DNA of 64,000 nt, taken from assembly GCF_027595985.1 (NCBI RefSeq), contig NC_073305.1:173153209-173217208 (forward strand), read 5' to 3'. Below the pieces are notes generated by a model. It did no database searches. It saw only the letters and a list, made by a program, of their open reading frames with translations, and was not told the DNA's origin. The stretch's first letter is position 1; every line of letters begins with the position of its first letter. Positions 23,575 to 33,176 of this stretch are shown one piece after another. Origin of the DNA: Sorex araneus (Eukaryota; Chordata; Mammalia; Eulipotyphla; Soricidae). The translations under genes and the position numbers were made by a program.

Positions 23575-23885
23575 ATTTAAGCCTGTTGCAAGTGAAAGAA
23601 AATAAATAATAAAAATTACAACAGAAAGTAGAAAATCAATAGAAAATATCAATAAAACCAAAAGCTTTTCCTTCAGATGAAACAATAAAACTCACAACCC
23701 TAGCCTCACTAACAAAGAAAAAGAGTAGATAAATGAACTATTCTGTATCTGAAAGATTAGTCATCATTAGAAAATCCATGAAAATATTAATGACAAAAAC
23801 ATTCTACTACCAATTCTGTGACCGTAAAATTTGAGGACAAATGGACCAGTTATTTAAAGACAAACAAAACTCACATTCACAAACA
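23575..23885 (+). mobile_element. L1 ORF2 fragment, decayed
   Basis: The order of AATCAATAGAAAATATCAAT, AAAACCAAAAGCTTTTCC, CCCTAGCCTCACTAACAAAG, CTACTACCAATTCTGTGACC and GGACAAATGGACCAG follows the L1 ORF2 segment between the endonuclease and reverse transcriptase domains (recalled). It is broken by stops and indels. Confidence 0.6.
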
Positions 23886-23887
23886 TG

Positions 23888-23917
23888 AATATATATATAT
23901 ATATATTTATATATATA
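23888..23917. repeat. (TA)n microsatellite
   Basis: About 30 bp of TA with two interruptions. Confidence 0.9.
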
Positions 23918-24007
23918 AAGAAATTAAGTAGTCAATAAATTTCTGAAGACTAAGGCGTCAGGGCCATCACATCTTTTGCACAAAACAGAAGCAGAGTTCC
24001 TATTCCA

Positions 24008-25285
24008 TTCTATCACTGTATCACTGTCATCTTGTTGTTCATCGATTTACTCGATGAGAGAGACAGGGACACACGGGGAGGCTAGGGACCATAGTCAGAT
24101 GGTGAAAATGGCCCCTTTAATGCAGAGTTGCTAGCATGCTTATAGAACATCTGAAGGAGGGTTGAGGTAAGCACAGGTGTGATGGTCATTTACATAGATA
24201 AACATTTGGCAGAGGAAATTCTCTTAGGGAGATCAACTCAAGGAGACACACTGTCTCCCAGGGGCAACTGTATTGCTTTTATGTTTTCCTCTAATTGTAT
24301 TAAGTTATCAATACTAGCAGTTGTTTGGATAAACACAGCAAGAGGCAAAGATCCCAATACTTAGTTCTCTGGGCTGAGAGCAAACAGGGTTTTAAACACT
24401 TGGTTGTCTGGGCTCTGAGTGCAAGTAAGGCTTTTACCGTAAATCCCAGACTAAGTCCTCAGGCCAGTTCAGCTAGTCCTTCCCCAGGGGGGTCCTGTCT
24501 CTAAAATTGTAACAGTTTGCATGAAAACCATGCATTTATGCTTTCTAGAATGTACCATTTCGCTGCCGGGTAGTTTCGCCACTCGCCCTGGGTCCATCCT
24601 AGTCCCACGGCGGGACCTCCCCTTTGGGATGTCAGGAACTACAGAAACTGAAGCCTGAGTTAAGTAGTTATGATCAAGTCATTATGCCTGGGGGCAGATA
24701 TATTTCAGAGTCAATCAACTCCCAAATATTAGGATCACAGCATTCGTGGTCTTTCTGTGTTTAACCAAAGAACATTGCTCTATGGTAACATATAAAAGGC
24801 TTAGGGGAAACAGAAAAGCAAGTACAAATATACAGCACTTCAGATACAAAGCAGTGTCAGTACAAGTTTAGAATAACCAGAAAGTTTTGTTTTACAAGCA
24901 GTAGAGATTAACATGGGGGACTGTGACAATGCGAGTTAAAATACAAGGGAAAGATTACAAATAAGCTTTAACTAAGTTAGGGATGCTAGCAATGGTGATA
25001 TAAATTCCTCTAGGAGGAGGAGAGGGGATAATTCACTGATTAAGCCTCAAGCACTTAGGGTTAATATGCAACACAAAGAGGAGGTTGAAGATAGACTTTG
25101 GCTAAATTAAGGATGTTAGCAAGGGCATGGTAAGCTTCTCTTGAAGGAGGAAAGGGGCAATTCACTGATAAAGCCTGAAACACTTAGGGTTGATATCCAA
25201 CAAGGGGAATGAGACCTGTTATTGTTACTGCTTTGGGCATATGAAATATGCCACGGGGAGCTTGCCGGGCTCTGCTGTGAAGTTG
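24008..25285 (-). mobile_element. C-tail element split by an LTR
   Basis: 24008-24054 is the C-tail start (CACTGTATCACTGTCATC, TTCATCGATTTACTCGA). The family continues at 25203-25285 with GGGGAATGAGACCTGTTATTG and GCCACGGGGAGCTTGCC. Roughly 100 bp expected between the two halves is missing, so the LTR insertion or a later event deleted part of it. Confidence 0.6.
24055..25202 (-). mobile_element. LTR, ERV-like, about 1.15 kb
   Basis: On the minus strand it runs from TGTTGGATATCAACCC (25202) to GTCCCTGTCTCTCTCA (24055), so TG...CA ends are present. An ATTAAA lies near the R region, on the minus strand around 24115. The part at 24560-24780 matches the 16964 LTR core. The right end, which would be 5' U3, holds two direct copies of about 130 bp (24967-25096 and 25097-25202), like U3 enhancer repeats. 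No internal retroviral genes are seen and no TSD was found. Confidence 0.6.
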
Positions 25286-25317
25286 GAGATAAACGAAATA
25301 CTTCCAGTTAGTAAGTT

Positions 25318-25497
25318 GGCAGGATGGGCAAGAGAGAGAACCCAGAGGTTAAGGCATTTGCCTTGCCTATTGTCAACCCATGTTTCGTTCCCGCATCGCA
25401 TAGGGCACCCTAGTCCCCGCCAGGAGTGATTGCTGAGGGCAGAGCCAGAAGAAAGCCCTCAGCAAAGCTGGGTGTTATGCCAAAATCAAATGAAAAA
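25318..25497 (+). mobile_element. old SINE-A relative
   Basis: GGTTAAGGCATTTGCCTTGC, ATGTTTCGTTCCCGCATCGC, CCCGCCAGGAGTGATTGCTG, GCAGAGCCAGAAG, GCTGGGTGTTATGCC, A-rich end. Confidence 0.8.
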
Positions 25498-25526
25498 CAA
25501 ACAAACAAAATTTTCCCTAAACACAG

Positions 25527-25745
25527 TAGCACTGTCGTCCCGTTATTCATCGATTTGCTCGAGCGGGCACCAGTAACGTCTCTATTGTGAGACTTGTTAC
25601 TGTTTTTGGCAAATTGAATATGCTACAGGTAGCTTGCCAGGCTTTGCCTTTGCAGGTGGGATACTCTTGGTAGTTTTCCGGGCTCTCCGAGAGGGATGGA
25701 GGACCCGGGTTGGTTGTGTACAAGGCAAACACCCTATCGCTCCAG
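25527..25745 (-). mobile_element. SINE-B
   Basis: Reverse copy from GTAGCACTGTCGTCCCG to CCCTATCGCTCCAG, with a slightly shortened head. A short TSD TAAACACA flanks it. Confidence 0.9.
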
Positions 25746-25754
25746 CCTTAAACA

Positions 25755-27258
25755 CAATAAGTTGGCAGAAATAGCACTAAAAAAAAAAATCTCTAAGGAA
25801 AAGCAAAAAAAAAAAAAAAGAAAAAAGAAAAAATCTCTAAGAATAGCCACAGCTCCTAAGAATGCAGTCTAAGGGGCAAAAAAAGAGCAAAACTTTAGCT
25901 ACTGCTATAAATTTATCATACATTGTTAGTAAGAAGAAATAAAAAAAAACTGCTGTAAATGTATCACAATTGTCAATAAGACAAAATGAAGTAATTAAAA
26001 ATTCAATTCTAGGAGCCAGAAAGATAGAACAGAAATGTGATTCCCAGGACTATAAGGTCCGGACAGTGACATATCCTTGGGTCCTCGAATTGAACCACCA
26101 GCCTGGCTGGCTGGATATCATCAAGAGTGGTCCCTGGACCCCTGAACTCCCTCTTTGGGAGACCCAAAGGATTTAAATCCAATCATTACAAGCTTTAACT
26201 CCAATCCTTACAAGAGGAATAAGTAACTACAAATCTGTACTCAAGCAGGGGAATACTAGTTAGAGCGGGGGAATACGGATAAGTATTTCAGGCCTAAATA
26301 AACAATTTTTCCAAAATATATTGTTGTACATATATATTATCTTTATATATATGTATATCCTACCCGTTTTTTATATTTGCAGATAGTTTTAAACTCCTGC
26401 TATATTGATGCTTTTTATGCCAATAATAATAAAGTTTTTTAAAGTGTTCTTCCTTATTGTTAGACTAAAATTCCATTCTATAAGTTCAGAATTATCCTAA
26501 TGTAAATTTTCAGATAAATTCTATGAATAAACCCATGAGCAGGTGAGTGACTGTGAGTATCTGCTAAATCTGCCATCCAGAAGGATTTCAAATAATAAGT
26601 ACCACTTTCCTTTGGGAGACAGTTCACTGCTCCCCACTTCCTCAACGTTGTCTGTTCGCAGTGACCTTTTTCCAAGAGGATAGTGTGGGAGGGGGTTAAC
26701 AAGAGAGTTTACAATGGAGAAATCTGACAAGGCTGACATCAGCATTGATAAGTCAGATGGATTGTATGTGTGCTTAATCTGATTTATGAGAGTTGCAGTA
26801 GTTTATGTGATTTTTCTTCCCCCAAATCCTGCACTAATTTAATGCTGAGAAGTGCTTCAATTTTTAGTTGAGCCATAGCCTTCAAAATAGCTATAGTCAT
26901 TTTTCTTGAAAATGGATAAGGTAGAAACAGAAGAAAAAACAGTGAAAATGCAGTATAAAACTGAATTAGATGGGGAATGACTCAGAAACGTTTACATTCC
27001 ATGGAAAAATATTATCCTATACAGATACTGCAAGGCTGAACAAATGCAACGTTCTTTTAATCCTTTAAGCAAACATTTATATACTTACACAAGGACCACT
27101 CACTCTTATGTTCTCTGTCCTTGAACATATTAACACCATCACTGATCACCTTTGATCACTTTCTATATTTAAACAGATTTCTTTTTTCAAGTTTATACAT
27201 AAAGTGCAGAAGCCTGGTATGTTTTCTTCCAACGAAGTCAATCAATTGCAAATGCTTG
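25755..27258. other. unassigned; possible decayed SINE
   Basis: An A-rich tract at 25780-25840. 26005-26170 begins GGAGCCAGAAAGATAGAACA like a tRNA-SINE head but then diverges. No gene is seen in the remaining AT-rich sequence. Confidence 0.4.
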
Positions 27259-27272
27259 AAACTGGGAGGAGA

Positions 27273-28594
27273 TTTGCGGCGCCGCACGAGATCGACCCCG
27301 GAGGCAACTGAACCACTTTGGACACGAGCGGCGCCCCCAAAATGCCTCCAAACTGTGTGCTGGGAGCTTCTGGCCCAGGCGCTGCCGGCAGGGTATGCTC
27401 TTTTCTCTCTCAACTTTTTCTGTTTGAACGCAGCGAGGCTATAGCCGGTTTTTAGACTCTAAAGGAAGCCCGGGATAGCCGATGGGCGGGACTCCCGGAT
27501 CCACCCTGTGCCGGCCGACATTTAAGCAGAGAGCCATGTGGGGACGCTCTCTGCTTAAATATCTTCCAAAAGATATTAGGAAGACCTAATATCTTTTGAT
27601 TGTTTGATTGTCAGCAACGTGTAAATGTTCCTTTTTGGCAGGGCTTAATGTGGGGGGAAACTCCAAACAATAGTACTAAGTTTTTTGTTAAAGGGTAAAA
27701 GATTGTAGCGATAGAATTTTAGGCAGAATTTTCCCTGGACTTTAACGGGTCAGACTTTGGTGGGAAATCCTGACAAGAATAGTAAGTCTTTTGCTGAAAT
27801 ATTGAAGGCCACCAAAGTGGTAGCCATCTCTATAGACTGAACTAAGCCATATCCCCATGCCGGCTGAGAAGAAATATCCTTCTTTCTCGGGAAAAAACGC
27901 GGCGTGGCGTTAACCATAGTATGATGTCCATTAAGCTGACACGGACCTGGTGGCGTGGGAATCGGATGCAAGGGAATAAATTATTATGTACTTGGAACAG
28001 CGGGACGCTGGTAGAACCTTGAGCCGGGGCCGATACCAGCGTATTACTTTTGGTTCCAGAAACTGCTTGCAGGCATTATACCAGACTATCAACTAAGCTA
28101 GAGCCCCACGCCGGCTGATGACGAGAAATAACCATCTCTTTTGGTTTGTTTCCCTTTGTCAGGCAGCGTGGTGATTACTAAACAGGCGTGATCTCGGTGG
28201 CGCGGGACGAGGGGGGAAATAAATAGAAAAGTTATGTAACAAACAGCGGGACTTAATATCTCTACATTCTCAGCAATGGAGAGCCATCAAATGCTTCCTT
28301 GACAGTGGGACTGTCTTCTCTTTTTTGGGGGGAAACCCTAGCAACAATAGTGAATTATGTGTTGAAACATGGACTGTAACCAAGATAAATCGTAAACGAA
28401 GTGAAACTTATCACTTACAAGGGCGGGGACTGGGGGGGTGGGAGGGGGCGGGAGGTATAATGGGGTGGTTGGTGATGGAATATGGGCACGGGTGAAGGGA
28501 AGGGTGTTTGAGTACAGTATAACTGACATAATCATGAGAACTTTGTAACCCTCCACATGGTGATTCAATAAAATTTAAATTTAAAAAAAAAAAA
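27273..28594 (+). mobile_element. full-length GC-rich composite retroelement, 1.3 kb
   Basis: It is bounded by the exact 14-bp TSD AAACTGGGAGGAGA (27259-27272 and 28595-28608) and ends in poly(A). The last 170 bp are the L1-3' end (GGGCACGGGTGAAGGGAAGG, CCACATGGTGATTCAATAAA). The 5' 270 bp are GC-rich (TTTGCGGCGCCGCACGAG). Two perfect hairpins follow at 27520-27597. Modules repeat inside: a GGAAACTCC...AATAGT...GTTGAAA block near 27655, 27761 and 28330, and a CGCCGGCTGA...GCGTGG block near 27857 and 28107. There is no ORF above 110 codons, so it is probably non-autonomous and moved by L1. Confidence 0.82.
27520..27597. repeat. two adjacent perfect inverted repeats
   Basis: Hairpin 1: 15-bp arms at 27520-27534 (ATTTAAGCAGAGAGC) and 27546-27560, 11-nt loop. 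Hairpin 2: 13-bp arms at 27568-27580 (AAAAGATATTAGG) and 27585-27597, AAGA tetraloop. Both are perfect. Confidence 0.95.
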
Positions 28595-28608
28595 AAACTG
28601 GGAGGAGA

Positions 28609-28879
28609 AAATAATAAGGCCTAAGACTGGTAAGAACCAAAGAATGGGACCCACTGAGCAGTCTATAACCCCCACTTTATTACACTCTTCTTTCAATCTT
28701 TTAATGGATGACATGTGCCAAAACAGTTTACCAATTTCCACGTCAGTGTCCAGAAGTAACTTAATATTCCAACATAGATTTCAGATGATGCCTTGGTCCA
28801 GAAAATCATCACCCCACTAACTTCCATCTTCTCTAAAATTCTGTTATTACTTTATCCCTTTTCTGTATCTACGTAACAA
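28609..28879. other. unassigned sequence
   Basis: No gene or repeat recognised. Confidence 0.45.
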
Positions 28880-29315
28880 AAATTTGTGTAAAAATGACAC
28901 TAGCCCTTGGTCAATGGTTGGAATCAACCACAATGGTGTGTGGGGTGGAGGGTAGGAAAGGTAGAGAAGGGAACAGTATGGCAATAATAGGTGGAAAGGA
29001 TGATCATTTTGGACAAGAACTGAGTGTTAAAAGTTGGAAAACAGATATTCCTGACAACTTTTCAGTATCTGTATTACAAATCACAATGCCTAAAAGAAAG
29101 AAAGAGAGAGAGAGAGAGTAAGAGTGAGAGAGAGAGAAAGAAGCAACCACCATAGAGGCAGGCTGGGGGGTGATGAGTAGGGGGGTGAAGGGAAGGAAAC
29201 TGGGGACACTGACACTGGGAATGTATACTGATGGACGGATTGGTGTTTGAGCACTAATCATGAACAACTTTGTGTCTATTTCACAGTGATTCAATATTTT
29301 TTTTAAAAAAAGACG
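28880..29315 (+). mobile_element. L1-3' truncated copy
   Basis: Contains CAGTATCTGTATTACAAATC, an expanded AAGAAAGAGAGAG tract at 29092-29140, CATAGAGGCAGG, GGGGTGAAGGGAAGG and GTGATTCAATATTTT. It is the same family as 41108 and 47212, but more diverged. Confidence 0.8.
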
Positions 29316-29473
29316 CTCATCCTGCTAGAATCTAGCTTCACAAACTGCGTTATATAGTCAAATGTAGCAGTCATTAAAATTTTTCTGAGGTTGCAATAAC
29401 CAAAAAGTAATTGAAAATTGAGCACAGGATGAATTCAAAGCATTTGGGACAGTTTTCATCTGTGTAGCATTTC

Positions 29474-29655
29474 TTTGTTCTTTTTGTTTTTGTTTGTTTT
29501 TGGACCACACTGGCAATGTTCTGGGGTTACTCCTGGCTCTGCACTCAGGAGTTACTCCTAGTGGTTCAAGGGGGACCACATGGGATGTAGAGATAGAAGC
29601 AGGGTAGACCACAAGCAAGGCAAGTGCCGTACTCACTGTACTATCTGTCCTACTG
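29474..29655 (-). mobile_element. SINE-A
   Basis: Reverse: T-rich start, GGTTACTCCTGGCTCTGCAC, GGACCACATGGGATGTAG, ACAAGCAAGGCAAGTGCC. The head is diverged. Confidence 0.85.
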
Positions 29656-29707
29656 CATTTCTTAGGCCAAGAAGAAAAGAGGTGATAAATGGACAGTTTT
29701 AGAAGTT

Positions 29708-29877
29708 AGGGCGCTGGTGGTATAGTACAGGGATTAAGGAACCTGTTTCTCATACGGGCAACCCAGATTCTAATCCCATTACCTCATATAGTCCCCAGAG
29801 CACTGCCAGGATCCCCGAATACAGAGCAAGGAATAAGCCCTGAGCATAGCTGGTGTGCCCACACTGTCCCCAAAATA
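29708..29877 (+). mobile_element. old SINE-A relative
   Basis: GGCGCTGGTGGTATAGTACAG head, CCCAGATTCTAATCCC B box, CAGAGCACTGCCAGG, GCTGGTGTGCCC end. Confidence 0.7.
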
Positions 29878-29880
29878 GAA

Positions 29881-30696
29881 ATTCTTTTGCGTGTGTACTT
29901 TTAGTAAATTGCTTGCCTTACTGGAAACAGTGATACTGCCTCGACTGCTTGCACTCTGATTCTTCAGTGTATACTCTGCTTTATTAAACTACTTCCTATC
30001 ATTGTTTTTCCTCTGACTCACTCTTGACTGCTTTCTTGGGTTGACAGCATTAGCCCTCGATGGGCTTTTCCTGCAATGGAATCAGACACATAGAAAGTCT
30101 GAGAAACTGTTAGAGCCAAAAGGAGCCTAAGAAATGTGTTGATCAAATGCATCGTTGTCGCCTAGGTGGGATTCAGGCTGGCAAAAGCCAGTTCAGTCTA
30201 AAAAGAAGTAAGGCTGAAAAAAATACAGGTTTGACTTCATGTGCCTATATTGGGTCACTAAACGTGACAGATAGACCACACTAAGTTCATAAATTAACCA
30301 CAGGTGAACTTGGTATGAGAGAAAAAGGAACTCAATTTTTGCAAATTTCCAAACATCAAAATTTGTAAACCTAATACAAGTTTTAGATGAAAACTTTATG
30401 ACATGAGGGGGATGTGTTGAAAATTTTCTCTCAAGAAGTAGGTTTTAGCATGTGGCTTGTCAGCAAATATTGGTTATAGCTCTGGAGTCTAAAACGTCCA
30501 AAATCAAGATCAAGAAGCTGGTAGATTTGGTTTCTGATGCATCCCAAGTCTTACTTCCTTGGTGATTGTCTCCTTATGACATCACACAGTAGAAGGAGCA
30601 GGAGACCTTGCTAAGGCTTGGAAACAGACCCATCTCCTTCTTGAGAGCAAGAGCTCTCCTCTCATGATCTAATTACTTCTGGAGGGTCTGTCTCTA
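29881..30696. other. unassigned sequence
   Basis: No gene or confident repeat. Confidence 0.45.
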
Positions 30697-30931
30697 ACAC
30701 CATCACCCTTTGGCATTAGGATCTCAGTGTATGAAGTTTGAAGAACACTCACTCAGTCCTTAATCCCAGATGAGATGAATTCACAGGTGTGCTGACTACC
30801 GAATTATAATCTAACCCACCTTTTGGCGTTAGGATGGCAGCATATAAAGTTTGTAGAACACTCACGTTCAGTCCTTAATACCAGGTGAGATGAATTCACA
30901 GGCATGCCGACTAATGAATGATAATCTAAAC
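30697..30931. repeat. 113-bp tandem duplication, two copies
   Basis: TTTGGC[A/G]TTAGGAT...GATGAATTCACAGG occurs at 30709 and again 113 bp later at 30822. Both units run through CCTTAATNCCAG, GATGAATTCACAGG and GATAATCTAA with about 10-15% difference by eye. Neither unit resembles a known repeat. Confidence 0.85.
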
Positions 30932-30936
30932 CCTTG

Positions 30937-31070
30937 GTAGCCAAAATATAGCCTTCGAACCTCACTTGGGAACTTATTTAAATCTCTAAATTTCAGGCCC
31001 CACACCAGCTAGGGGAAGACTCTGCACTTACACAAAATCCCAGATGATTCTTCGGAGCTTGAAAGTTTGA
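30937..31070 (-). mobile_element. MER20-like hAT DNA transposon remnant
   Basis: CACTTGGGAACTTATTTAAA, TTTCAGGCCCCACACCAGC, CCCAGATGATTCTTCGGAGC and TTGAAAGTTTGAAATG follow the reverse complement of the MER20 consensus (recalled). It is old and non-coding. Confidence 0.6.
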
Positions 31071-31639
31071 AATGCAAGCACCGTGCTTCCTGTGGACCCA
31101 CCAGATCAGCAATACCGAGGAACTCATTTGGAATATATGTTTTCTGGCTCTATCTCAGTCCTACCTGGCATAGAACCCTCACTAAATGAGTATCATCATC
31201 CATTTTAACAAATTCTTAAGATCACATCTTAGAACCACAGAATTAGAGCCACTGTCCTGCCTTTAGTTGGTAACCACTTCTCATTTGAAATCCCTTACCA
31301 AATACAATTTCTGACAACACAATTCTATTCCTCAGTGGAAGCAGGAGAGTTAGAGCAGAGGGAACTTGATTAAAATAACAAAAGCAAAACTGTAGGAAGA
31401 TGCAGTACACAACTGTATGGCGCAAGGAGAGAATTTCCTCTTTCCCCAAGCTGGGACACATCTTGGAAGGCTTCTCTATGTTGGGACAACAGAAAAAGCA
31501 CATATAAGGCTCACTAGCCATCCAATGCCTTTACAGACATAGCCATGGATTTTTAATAGTCACTCCCACCTTTACCCTTAAGGGGTTTATTTGGGGGGGG
31601 GGATGTCTAAGCAGGTGCTTAGATGGTTTCTGAAAGCAA
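31071..31639. other. unassigned upstream flank of RAB32
   Basis: No gene or confident repeat, apart from a short G run at 31592. Confidence 0.45.
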
Positions 31640-32035
31640 CCCAGAAATTCTCTCTCCTCTCTCTCCTGTCCTCTCTCTCTTCTCTCTTTCCTCTCTTCTC
31701 TATTTCCTCTCTCTCTTTCCTCTCTTCTCTCCTCTCTCTTCTCTCCTCTCTCTTCTCTTCTCTCTGTCTCTCTCTCTTCTCTCTCCTGCCCTCTCTCTTC
31801 TCTCAATCCTTTCTTTTCTCTCTCTTTCTCTTTCCTCTCTTATCTCTTCTTCTCTTCTCTTCTCTTCTCTTCTCTTCTCTTCTCTTCTCTTCTCTTCTCT
31901 TCTCTTCTCTTCTCTTCTCTTCTCTTCTCTTCTCTTCTCTTCTCTTCTCTTCTCTTCTCTTCTCTTCTCTTCTCTCTCTCCTCTCTGTCTCTCGGTCTCT
32001 GTTTCTGTCTCTCTGTCTCTGTCTCTCTCTCTCCC
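31640..32035. repeat. pyrimidine tract with pure (TCTCT)n
   Basis: About 395 bp of almost uninterrupted C and T. Bases 31851-31974 are a pure pentamer, roughly 25 units of TCTCT ((AAGAG)n on the minus strand). It ends 350-600 bp upstream of the CpG island. ORFs of 138-571 codons through it are repeat artefacts. Confidence 0.95.
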
Positions 32036-32487
32036 CCCCACCCTCTCCCGTCTCCTTTTCACCTCACACCAGCCACCCGTGGGGGCCCCCCCAACTTCAG
32101 GCCCAACAGAAAACAAAGCAACTTCAGGACTACTACTTCCCAGGAAGCCCTAGCCTGGGGAGGTGCCTTCCCCATCTGCCCGCCGCCTGCATCCAGTCCC
32201 CTGCAGCAGGTCCCTTTGTGACGACCAACTGCTCCGTGCCCTTAACCTATGTCAATAAAAACTTGAAAGTCACAGAACGCGCTCCGATGCCTGTCTTCAG
32301 CCACAGAAGCCAGCTTTCCCGAACTATGTTGCTTCCGTTTCATTTTGTACGGGGGTCTCATCGGGATCGTAATCCTGTGGACCCCCTCCCTGGCCTCTTC
32401 CCAGCCCCAGGCCTGGGTCTGCGGGTCTGTCTGCCCGCCGCCCCCCCCGCACCGCGCGAGCGGCCCCCGCGGGCTGCAGTTCTCCCG

Positions 32488-32509
32488 GCCGCCAGCAGGG
32501 GGTGGGGCT
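32488..32509 (+). promoter_or_regulatory. CTCF-like motif
   Basis: GGCCGCCAGCAGGGGGTGGGG matches the CTCF core CCASYAGRKGGC well, except that TGG replaces the usual CGC. The motif match is visible; occupancy is inference. Confidence 0.4.
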
Positions 32510-32552
32510 CCCGGTCCCCGGAGGAAGTTCCCCGCCCCGGGCCGCCCGGCCC

Positions 32553-32569
32553 TCGCCCCGCCCCGCCCG
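32553..32569 (+). promoter_or_regulatory. tandem GC boxes (Sp1-like)
   Basis: TCGCCCCGCCCCGCCCG contains two overlapping CCCCGCCC cores about 90 bp upstream of the start codon. Confidence 0.5.
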
Positions 32570-32651
32570 CGCGGGTTCCGGGTCCTGTGACCGTCAGGCG
32601 CGGCGGGGGCGGCCCGGCTCGCGGCAGCCGGCGGGAGCGGAGCGGGCGCGG

Positions 32652-32916
32652 ATGGCGGGCGGGGGTGCCGGGGACCCCGAGCGGCGGGCCGCCGCCTCCG
32701 CCAACGCCGCCGCCGCGGCGCCCGAGACCCGCGAGCACCTGTTCAAGGTGCTGGTCATCGGCGAGCTGGGCGTGGGCAAGACCAGCATCATCAAGCGCTA
32801 CGTGCACCAGCTCTTCTCGCAGCACTACCGCGCCACCATCGGCGTGGACTTCGCGCTCAAGGTGCTCAACTGGGACAGCCGCACGCTGGTGCGCCTGCAG
32901 CTGTGGGACATCGCGG
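32652..32916 (+). CDS. RAB32: RAB32 coding exon 1
   Basis: Encodes residues 1-88 plus the first base of Gly89: the Ala-rich N-terminus, P-loop, switch I, and the beta strands up to WDIA. The donor is GCGG|GTAAGG, phase 1. The last 23 bases and the donor are the template of the downstream minisatellite. Confidence 0.96.
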
Positions 32917-33044
32917 GTAAGGAGGGCCCGCGGCGCGCGTGTGCGTGCGCGCGTGCATGCCTGGGTGCCCTTGTGTGTGTGCGTCCTTGCAGCCGTGGGT
33001 CCTTACGTCGCGGGTAAGGAGGGCACATGTGCGTGTGCCTGTGT

Positions 33045-33078
<34 letters not shown>

Positions 33079-33124
33079 TCCCGCAGCTTTGGGACATTGC
33101 TGGATAAGGAGGAGCTGGGACACA

Positions 33125-33176
<52 letters not shown>

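Larger units (their letters stand above)
32380..32930 (+). promoter_or_regulatory. RAB32: RAB32 CpG island promoter
   Basis: Base composition shifts abruptly to very GC-rich with frequent CpG, spanning the 5' flank, 5' UTR and coding exon 1. No TATA box precedes the ATG, so dispersed CpG-island initiation is expected. Candidate elements are a CTCF-like site at 32488-32509, a GAGGAAGTT ETS/PU.1-like word at 32521, and GC boxes at 32553-32569. The exact start site cannot be read from sequence. Confidence 0.8.

Noticed and set aside
32129-32150. ZNF143-like motif (ACTACTACTTCCCAGGAAGC)
   Set aside because: The spacing between ACTAC and CCCAG does not match the consensus, so the match is weak.
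32502-32651. N-terminal extension of RAB32 upstream of the ATG
   Set aside because: The frame is open but starts at GTG, and the extension has no similarity to Rab proteins. The first in-frame ATG at 32652 gives the family-standard N-terminus.
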